Positions 21,397 through 26,617 of a stretch of 26,617 nucleotides of DNA are shown here, piece by piece (the first letter of the stretch is position 1; every line of letters begins with the position of its first letter). The position numbers and the translations under genes are program-made. Under the pieces are notes generated by a model. That model ran no database searches, was not told where the DNA came from, and was given only the letters and a program-made list of their open reading frames with translations. Location: the NCBI GenBank assembly GCA_964511405.1, contig CAZEFK010000097.1, positions 1-26,617 of the forward strand, written 5' to 3'. The DNA is from CAZEFK01 sp964511405. Lineage in GTDB: Bacteria; Pseudomonadota; Alphaproteobacteria; Elsterales; Elsteraceae.

Positions 21397-22257
21397 TCAG
21401 CGGCCATGGCTGCCGCCATAGGCGTTGCGGGCTGGCGGCTGCCAACCCGCGGGCGCCGCTGGCGGCCGATAGACTTCGACCAGCAGCGGATGGCAGGCGG
21501 CAACATCGCTGGAATGCTCCGCGCCGCAATCGCCGCCGGGGCAGGCCGACAGCGCGCCCAGCAGGTTGATCTCGGCGAAGAACTCCAGGAAGTCACCGGG
21601 CCGCACCGGCGTCCGCTTCATGAAGTACTGCCCGGTGTCCCGCGTGAAGCCGGTGCACATGAACACATTAAGCACGTCGTGGACATGGGGTTCGGCGGCG
21701 CTCAGCGTCTGCCCGGTCGCGTCGGCGAAGGCCCGCGTCAGGTTGGAATGGCAGCAGTAATGATAGTCGGTGCCGTGCAGCAGCCGGTTCGTGTAGGGGT
21801 CGCAGCGCGTGCCGATGACGTCGTGCACGCCCCCGCCCCATTGGTCGAAGCCGTACCAGTCGAGCGTGTCCTGGGTGATCGTCGCCATCGGCCGGAGATA
21901 GGGGAGGTTCGACCACAGGCGGTCGCCGATCGACAGATGGGTGCCGTGCAGCGCCCGCGTCTTGCCCGAGAAGAACCGCTCCTGGACGTCGTCGGCGTTC
22001 CACAGGTCGAGGTCGCCGACCTGCGGGCCCTCGACGCTGACGATGCGGAAGAAATGCCCAGCCGGCACCGAAAAGCTGCGCGCATCGCGCGGCGGCACCC
22101 GGACCTCGGCGACCTTGGTCCAGCCGGCGCGGGCGGCGCGGTACGCCGCCAGGTCGGCCGGTGGCAGGGTGTCGATCGGATAGCAGATCACGGGCGCCAC
22201 GCCCTGCCGTGCCGCGCTGTCCGCCGGGGCGGCCGTTTCCGGATGTCGAGGCTTCAT
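21397..22257 (-). CDS. DUF1989 (urea carboxylase-associated family) protein
   Basis: A 286-residue protein with the family's marks: SFSVPAGHFFRIVSVEGPQV GDLDLW (in two parts), FFSGKTRALHGTHLSIGDRL, THGDYHYCCHSNL-like segment (GTDYHYCCHSNLTRAF), HVHDVLNVFMCTGF and PVRPGDFLEFFAEINLLGAL then SACPGGDC. The conserved Cys/His residues suggest a metal or substrate site. The family is often annotated as urea-carboxylase associated, and some members were shown to be carboxyguanidine deiminase subunits. No urea or guanidine carboxylase gene is nearby, so the role here is open. It is first in the operon with galM and slipin. The start at ATG 22257 has only a weak ribosome site. Confidence 0.8.
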   Translation of the reverse strand: MKPRHPETAAPADSAARQGVAPVICYPIDTLPPADLAAYRAARAGWTKVAEVRVPPRDARSFSVPAGHFFRIVSVEGPQVGDLDLWNADDVQERFFSGKTRALHGTHLSIGDRLWSNLPYLRPMATITQDTLDWYGFDQWGGGVHDVIGTRCDPYTNRLLHGTDYHYCCHSNLTRAFADATGQTLSAAEPHVHDVLNVFMCTGFTRDTGQYFMKRTPVRPGDFLEFFAEINLLGALSACPGGDCGAEHSSDVAACHPLLVEVYRPPAAPAGWQPPARNAYGGSHGR

Positions 22258-22350
22258 GTCCCAGGTCCCAGGTGGAGCTGCTGCCTCAAGGGCGGGAGCG
22301 CCGCCCGTCCTGTCAAGGCCCCGCGTGACCTGAGCCGGCCTGGCGCTAGA

Positions 22351-24156
22351 ATGGGCCGCCCCACCCGCCGAGCGCTTGCTTTGTCCCTGTCCAGCCTGCC
22401 GGTTCCCGCTGTCGCTGCCTCCGCCCGCTCCCGGCTGTGGCCGTGGCTGGCCGCGGCGCTGGCGCTGGCCGGGGCGGTCGACGGGCTGGTCGCCTATGGC
22501 GCGTTCCAGGCGGTCCGCGCCGATCTGGGCGAGACCGCGGCCGCGCGCGCGCGGGTCTATGCCGGCGCGGTCGCCGGCACGGTCGCGCGCTATGCCAACG
22601 TGCCGCTGCTGCTGGCGCGCGACCCGGACGTCCGGCGCGGCCTCGAGGCCGAGCCGCGCGACGGCCTCGACCGCCGGCTCGCCGAGGCGGCCCGGGCGAC
22701 CGGCGCCGACGTGCTGTACCTGCTGGACCCGACCGGGCTGACCGTCGCGTCCAGCAACTGGGACCAGCCGGACAGCTTCGTCGGACAGACCTATGCCTTC
22801 CGGCCCTATTACCGCCAGGCGATCGCCGGCCGGGCGGCCCAGTATGTGGCGCTCGGCACCGCCAGCCGGCGCCTCGGCTACTATCTGTCCTATCCGGTCG
22901 AGGCCGACGGCCGGGTCGCCGGCGTGATGGTCGCCAAAATCGACATCGTGCCCTTGGAACGCGGCTGGCAGGACGCGCCCGAGATCGTGCTGGTCACCGA
23001 CGAGAACGGCGTGGTCGTGCTGACCAACCGCCCGGCCTGGCGCTACGGCACCGTCGGTCCCTTGAGCGAAGCGGCCCAGGCCCGGATCCGGGCCGAGCAG
23101 CGCTATCCGATGCCGGACCTGGTGCCGCTGCCGGTGCAGTTCGGCCGCGACTGGGCGCGCATCGCCAACGGCCCGGAGGCCGGTCGCTACCTGCTGGCGC
23201 GGGCGCCGCTGCCCGGCGGCACCGGCCAGCTCTATACGCTGGTGTCGATCGGACCGGCCTGGACGCGCGCCGGGCGGGCCGTGCTGCTGACGGTGCTGAT
23301 CTCGGGCCTGGCGGTCGCCGGCTTGGCGGTGCTGCTGCGCCGCCGCGACCAGGTGCGCCGGCAACGGCGCCGCGAGGAAGAGGTGCGCGACCTCCTGGAG
23401 CGCAAGGTCGGCGAGCGCACGGCCGAACTGGAGGCCGCCAACCGCCGCCTGCGCGACGCCCAGGGCGAGTTGGTGCAGGCGGCCAAGCTGGCGGGCCTGG
23501 GCCAGCTGTCGGCGAGCCTGGCGCACGAGCTGAGCCAGCCGCTGGCGGCGATCCGCAGCTTCGCCGAGAACGGCTTGGTGCTGCTGGCGCGCGGCCGCGC
23601 CGCCGAGGTCTCCGGCAACCTGGGCGAAATCGTGTCGGTGACCGAGCGCATGGGCCGGATCGCCCATCACCTGAAGGCGTTCGCGCGCCGCAGCGCAGAC
23701 GAGGCGCGGCCGGTCGCGCTGCAGCCCGCCGTCGAGCGCGCCCTGGCGCTGGTCGAGCCGCGCCGACGCGCGCTGCGCGTCGCCGTCGAGGTGGAGGTGG
23801 CGCCGGACCTGACGGTCGCCGCCGGCGAGGTGCGACTGGAGCAGGTGCTGCTGAACCTGCTGCAGAACGCCCTGGACGCCGTGGCCGACGCGCCGCGGCG
23901 GGCGATCACGGTGGCGGCCTGGCCCGAATCAGGCGGCGTCGCGCTCAGCGTGCGCGACAGCGGCCCGGGCATCGCGCCCGAGGTGGCACCGCAGCTGTTC
24001 GCCAGCTTCGTCACGACCAAGCCGCCGGGCCAGGGGCTGGGCCTCGGCCTGTCGATCTCCCGCGACATCGTCGAGGCGCTGGGCGGCCGCATCGCCGGCG
24101 CCAGCCATCCCGACGGCGGCGCTGATTTCACGCTGTGGCTGCCATGCCCGCGGTGA
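22351..24156 (+). CDS. dctB: C4-dicarboxylate sensor histidine kinase
   Basis: A 601-residue membrane kinase. Two transmembrane segments (about 30-51 and 308-329) flank a periplasmic double-PAS-like sensor of about 255 residues with the DctB marks VASSNWDQPDSFVGQTYAFR PYYRQA (in two parts), RLGYYLSYPV and GVMVAKIDI. A coiled coil follows, then the H-box LAHELSQPLAAIRSFAENG (His392), N-box LNLLQNALDAV, G1 DSGPGIAP and G2 GQGLGLGLSIS. It senses succinate, malate or fumarate and phosphorylates DctD. The start ATG 22351 has a weak ribosome site; an in-frame TTG near 22380 is possible. It overlaps dctD by 13 bases and is divergent from the DUF1989 gene. Confidence 0.92.
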   Translation: MGRPTRRALALSLSSLPVPAVAASARSRLWPWLAAALALAGAVDGLVAYGAFQAVRADLGETAAARARVYAGAVAGTVARYANVPLLLARDPDVRRGLEAEPRDGLDRRLAEAARATGADVLYLLDPTGLTVASSNWDQPDSFVGQTYAFRPYYRQAIAGRAAQYVALGTASRRLGYYLSYPVEADGRVAGVMVAKIDIVPLERGWQDAPEIVLVTDENGVVVLTNRPAWRYGTVGPLSEAAQARIRAEQRYPMPDLVPLPVQFGRDWARIANGPEAGRYLLARAPLPGGTGQLYTLVSIGPAWTRAGRAVLLTVLISGLAVAGLAVLLRRRDQVRRQRRREEEVRDLLERKVGERTAELEAANRRLRDAQGELVQAAKLAGLGQLSASLAHELSQPLAAIRSFAENGLVLLARGRAAEVSGNLGEIVSVTERMGRIAHHLKAFARRSADEARPVALQPAVERALALVEPRRRALRVAVEVEVAPDLTVAAGEVRLEQVLLNLLQNALDAVADAPRRAITVAAWPESGGVALSVRDSGPGIAPEVAPQLFASFVTTKPPGQGLGLGLSISRDIVEALGGRIAGASHPDGGADFTLWLPCPR

Positions 24157-25469
24157 CCGCACCGGTTCCGGTGCTGGTGGTCGAGGACGACCGCGCGGTG
24201 CGCCTGGCCACCACCCAGACCCTGAGCCTGGCCGGGTTCGCCGCCGAGGCCGTGGACTCGGCCGAGGCGGCGCTGCGCCGGCTGGATCCGGACTGGCCCG
24301 GGGTGGTGGTGAGCGACGTGCGCATGCCCGGCATGGACGGGCTGGAGCTGCACCGGCGGCTGGCGGCGCTCGACCCCGACCTGCCGGTGGTGCTGATCAC
24401 CGGCCATGGCGACATCGCCATGGCGGTCGCGGCGATGCGCGCCGGCGCCTACGACTTCATCGAGAAGCCCTTCGCCACCGAGGCGCTGGCCGAAACCGTA
24501 CGCCGGGCCGCCGAGAAGCGCCGGCTGGTCCTGGAAAACCGCGAGCTGCGCTCGCGGCTGGCCGCCCCCGAGGCGACCGGCCTGGTCGGCCGCAGCGCCG
24601 CCATCGAGCGGCTGCGCCGCACCGTGGCGGCGGTCGCCGACACCGACGCCGACGTGCTGATCGTCGGCGAGACCGGCAGCGGCAAGGAAGTGGTGGCGAG
24701 CGCCCTGCATCGGCTGAGCCCGCGGCACACGGCCCCGTTCGTCTCGCTCAATTGCGGGGCGCTGCCCGAGAGCGTGGTCGAGAGCGAGCTGTTCGGCCAC
24801 GAGAAGGGCGCGTTCACCGGTGCCGACCGGCGCCGGGTCGGACGCATCGCCCATTCCAGCGGCGGCACCCTGTTCCTGGACGAGATCGAGAGCATGCCGC
24901 TCGGCCTGCAGGTGAAGCTGCTGCGCGTACTGCAGGACCGCGTCGTTCAGCCGCTCGGCACCAACGAGGCGGTGCCGGTCGACCTGCGGGTGGTGGCGGC
25001 GGCCAAGCTGGACCTGGCCCAGGAGGCGCGCGCCGGCCGCTTCCGCGCCGACCTCTATTACCGGCTGAACGTGGTGACCATCCCGATCCCGCCGCTGCGG
25101 AACCGGCGCGAGGACGTGCCGCTGCTGTTCGCCCATTTCGTGGCGCTGGCGGCCGAGCGCTACCGCCGCCCGGCGCGCCGGCCCGAGCCCGAGCTGCTGC
25201 AGCGGCTGGCGGCCCAGGACTGGCCCGGCAATGTCCGCGAGCTCAAGAACGCCGCCGACCGCTTCGTGCTCGACCTGGACGAGCCGCCGCCGGCCGAGCC
25301 CCTGACCCTGGCCGAGCAGGTCGACCGCTTCGAGAAGAGCCAGATCGAGGCGGCGCTGGCCGCCCACGCCGGCGACCTCGCCGCGGTGCTCGCCCAGCTC
25401 GGCCTGCCGCGCAAGACCCTCTACGACAAGCTCAAGCGCTACGGCCTGGCGCGGCGCGATTTCGAGTAG
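24144..25469 (+). CDS. dctD: C4-dicarboxylate sigma-54-dependent response regulator
   Basis: A 441-residue enhancer-binding protein. The receiver domain (8-125) has acidic pocket EDD (14-16), phospho-acceptor Asp58 in VSDVRMPGMDG and Lys108 in EKPF. The AAA+ domain (about 145-375) has Walker A GETGSGKE (175-182), the sigma-54-contacting GAFTGA (222-227) and LFLDEIESMP. The C-terminal Fis-type helix-turn-helix ends LGLPRKTLYDKLKRYGL. It activates dctA, whose sigma-54 promoter and candidate enhancer lie directly downstream. ATG 24144 is used; GTG 24153, which overlaps the dctB stop as GTGA, is an alternative. Confidence 0.92.
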   Translation: MPAVTAPVPVLVVEDDRAVRLATTQTLSLAGFAAEAVDSAEAALRRLDPDWPGVVVSDVRMPGMDGLELHRRLAALDPDLPVVLITGHGDIAMAVAAMRAGAYDFIEKPFATEALAETVRRAAEKRRLVLENRELRSRLAAPEATGLVGRSAAIERLRRTVAAVADTDADVLIVGETGSGKEVVASALHRLSPRHTAPFVSLNCGALPESVVESELFGHEKGAFTGADRRRVGRIAHSSGGTLFLDEIESMPLGLQVKLLRVLQDRVVQPLGTNEAVPVDLRVVAAAKLDLAQEARAGRFRADLYYRLNVVTIPIPPLRNRREDVPLLFAHFVALAAERYRRPARRPEPELLQRLAAQDWPGNVRELKNAADRFVLDLDEPPPAEPLTLAEQVDRFEKSQIEAALAAHAGDLAAVLAQLGLPRKTLYDKLKRYGLARRDFE

Positions 25470-25473
25470 GCAC

Positions 25474-25519
25474 GGCGGAAATCCGCACAGGTCCCGCGTC
25501 CTCGGTGCCGGTTTCCGCC
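25474..25519. promoter_or_regulatory. Candidate DctD upstream activator region
   Basis: GGCGGAAA (25474-25481) and TTTCCGCC (25512-25519) are perfect inverted arms 31 bases apart, centred about 90 bases upstream of the predicted dctA transcription start. The left arm also contains a small GCGGA-AA-TCCGC palindrome. Position and symmetry suit DctD binding, but a dctD terminator function for the small palindrome is also possible. Confidence 0.4.
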
Positions 25520-25561
25520 CACGCCCCGCCCGATCGCCCTGAGTCCCACGGCCCCGCATCC

Positions 25562-25577
25562 TGGCACGCGCCGTGCT
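25562..25577 (+). promoter_or_regulatory. Sigma-54 promoter of dctA
   Basis: TGGCACG-CGCC-GTGCT matches the -24/-12 consensus, with GG and GC ten bases apart; only the first base of the -12 element departs (G for T). The predicted start of transcription is about 25588, some 34 bases before the start codon. This fits the known DctB/DctD/sigma-54 control of dctA. Confidence 0.78.
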
Positions 25578-25621
25578 CTCCAGCGTCCCCAACCAGTCTG
25601 TCTGACAGCAGGGAGGACGCT

Positions 25622-26617
25622 TTGAGCAGCCACAGTCTCGCCACCCCCGCCATCCCGGCCCAGCCGGCCGAGCGCAAGCCGGTCTGGCGCATCCTTTACG
25701 TCCAGGTCCTGGCCGCGGTCGTCGCCGGCGGCGTGCTCGGCTGGCTCGATCCCGCCGCCGGCGTGGCGCTGCAGCCGCTCGGCGACGGCTTCATCAAGCT
25801 GATCCGGATGCTGATCGCGCCGATCATCTTCTGCACCGTCGTCTCGGGCATCGCGGGCGTGGCCGGGGCCAAGCGGGTCGGCCGGGTCGGCGGCAAGGCG
25901 ATCCTCTATTTCGAGATGGTGTCGACCTTCGCTCTGGCGATCGGCCTCCTGGTCGGCAATGTCGTGCGCCCTGGCGACGGCTTCCCGGCCTCGGGCGCCA
26001 ATGCCGCCCAGGTCGCCAAGTTTGCCGCCCAGGCCAAGGACCAGAGCCTGGTCCAGATCCTGATGAACATCATCCCGGACACCGTGGCCGGCGCCTTCGC
26101 CAAGGGCGATATCCTGCAGGTGCTGCTGTTCGCGGTGCTGTTCGGCTTTGCGCTGATGGCGATGGGCAGCCGCGGCGCCCTGCTGCGGCAGCTGATCGAT
26201 CAGACCTCGCACGCGGTCTTCGGCGTGGTCGGCATGGTCATGCGGCTGGCGCCGCTGGGTGCGGCCGGCGCGATGGCGTTCACGATCGGCAAGTACGGGC
26301 CGGCGGCGCTCGGCAACCTGCTGGGCCTGATCGCCCTCTTCTACCTGACGGCGGCCTTGTTCGTGCTGCTGGTGCTGGGCGCGATCGCCCGGATCTGCGG
26401 CTTCTCGATCCTGCGCTTCATCGCCTACATCAAGGAAGAGCTGCTGCTGGTGCTGGGCACCAGCTCGTCCGAGACGGCGCTGCCGACCCTGATGGCCAAG
26501 CTCGAGGCCCTGGGCTGCTCGAAGTCTGTGGTCGGGCTCGTGATCCCGACCGGCTATTCCTTCAATCTCGACGGCACCAACATCTACATGACGCTGGCCA
26601 CGCTGTTCGTGGCCCAG
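25622..26617 (+). CDS. dctA: C4-dicarboxylate/proton symporter (3' end beyond window)
   Basis: The first 332 residues of a DAACS-family transporter, still open at the window edge. The start is TTG 25622, placed by the GGGAGGA ribosome site at 25611-25617; no ATG is suitably placed. Family marks: KPVWRILYVQVLAAVVAGGV, FIKLIRMLIAPIIFCTVVSG IAG (in two parts), ILQVLLFAVLFGFAL, the serine-rich LGTSSSETALPTLMAKLE re-entrant loop and PTGYSFNLDGTNIYMTLATL, the substrate/cation motif. It imports succinate, fumarate and malate across the inner membrane. The family is about 420-450 residues long, so roughly a quarter is missing. Confidence 0.95.
   Translation, partial: MSSHSLATPAIPAQPAERKPVWRILYVQVLAAVVAGGVLGWLDPAAGVALQPLGDGFIKLIRMLIAPIIFCTVVSGIAGVAGAKRVGRVGGKAILYFEMVSTFALAIGLLVGNVVRPGDGFPASGANAAQVAKFAAQAKDQSLVQILMNIIPDTVAGAFAKGDILQVLLFAVLFGFALMAMGSRGALLRQLIDQTSHAVFGVVGMVMRLAPLGAAGAMAFTIGKYGPAALGNLLGLIALFYLTAALFVLLVLGAIARICGFSILRFIAYIKEELLLVLGTSSSETALPTLMAKLEALGCSKSVVGLVIPTGYSFNLDGTNIYMTLATLFVAQ

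Noticed and set aside
19465..24156. A continuous 1563-codon plus-strand open frame ending with dctB
   Set aside because: Only the last 601 codons are dctB. The rest is antisense to slipin, galM and the DUF1989 gene and has the Arg/Gly/Asp-rich composition of a high-GC shadow frame.
23667..25592. A 641-codon minus-strand open frame
   Set aside because: It lies opposite dctB and dctD, which have complete catalytic motifs; its composition is that of a GC-driven antisense frame.
1..26617. CRISPR arrays, tRNA or rRNA genes, intact insertion sequences, att-site repeats at the island ends
   Set aside because: None seen by eye: no regularly spaced repeats, no cloverleaf or rRNA signature, no complete transposase, and no matching direct repeats flanking about 375-8700. 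Short att repeats could be missed without computation.

Overview
The window is GC-rich DNA with Shine-Dalgarno-led, tightly overlapping genes, sigma-54 promoters, a DctABD system and solute-binding-protein ABC transport. This fits an alphaproteobacterium, possibly of the Rhodospirillales; that placement is inference, because no rRNA or other marker gene is present. The stretch from about 375 to 8700 reads differently from the rest: less extreme base composition, decayed genes, IS and toxin-antitoxin debris, and genes of conflict type. It looks like an accessory island inserted into a metabolic chromosome.

Left edge (1-2657): the 5' part of a formate/nitrite transporter gene (minus strand) with a good sigma-54 promoter and an upstream palindrome; a VapB-like antitoxin followed by a VapC toxin gene that has lost its middle; a gene-poor stretch; then a two-gene unit of a small HTH-like protein and an unknown protein behind an AT-rich palindrome.

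Island core (2658-8221): a sigma-70 promoter drives five tightly packed plus-strand genes: an acyl-carrier-like protein, an XRE regulator, an ImmA/IrrE metallopeptidase fused to a chagasin-like (I42) cysteine-protease-inhibitor domain, a papain-family cysteine protease without propeptide, and a thymidylate-synthase-like protein. Convergent to it, overlapping by 18 bases, is a MazG-like pyrophosphohydrolase. Divergent from MazG is a helical DNA-base-hypermodification protein (5-hmdU DNA kinase / alpha-glutamyl-putrescinyl-thymine pyrophosphorylase-like), which seems to start at a rare ATT codon. The TS-like, MazG and helical proteins suggest thymine-nucleotide or DNA-base modification. The protease, inhibitor and regulator genes suggest a proteolytic switch or effector. 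Together they may form an undescribed defence or conflict system; this is inference. The right edge (8274-8669) holds a broken receiver-domain gene and an IS66-type transposase remnant, followed by an orphan HigA-like antitoxin.

Right part (9113-26617): metabolic genes. A GFA-family zinc protein; a LacI regulator with nagB (amino-sugar use) and triple CCGG-centred operators; a divergent amino-acid/opine/D-hydroxyproline-type catabolic locus (DapA-family lyase/aldolase, binding protein, permease, GntR regulator and class IV aminotransferase on the minus strand; a three-part fused HcnABC/OoxAB-like dehydrogenase and ABC ATPase on the plus strand) with a GntR-like operator between the arms; a DUF1989 - aldose epimerase - slipin operon; and dctB-dctD followed by dctA, which has its own sigma-54 promoter. 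Both ends are cut through genes.
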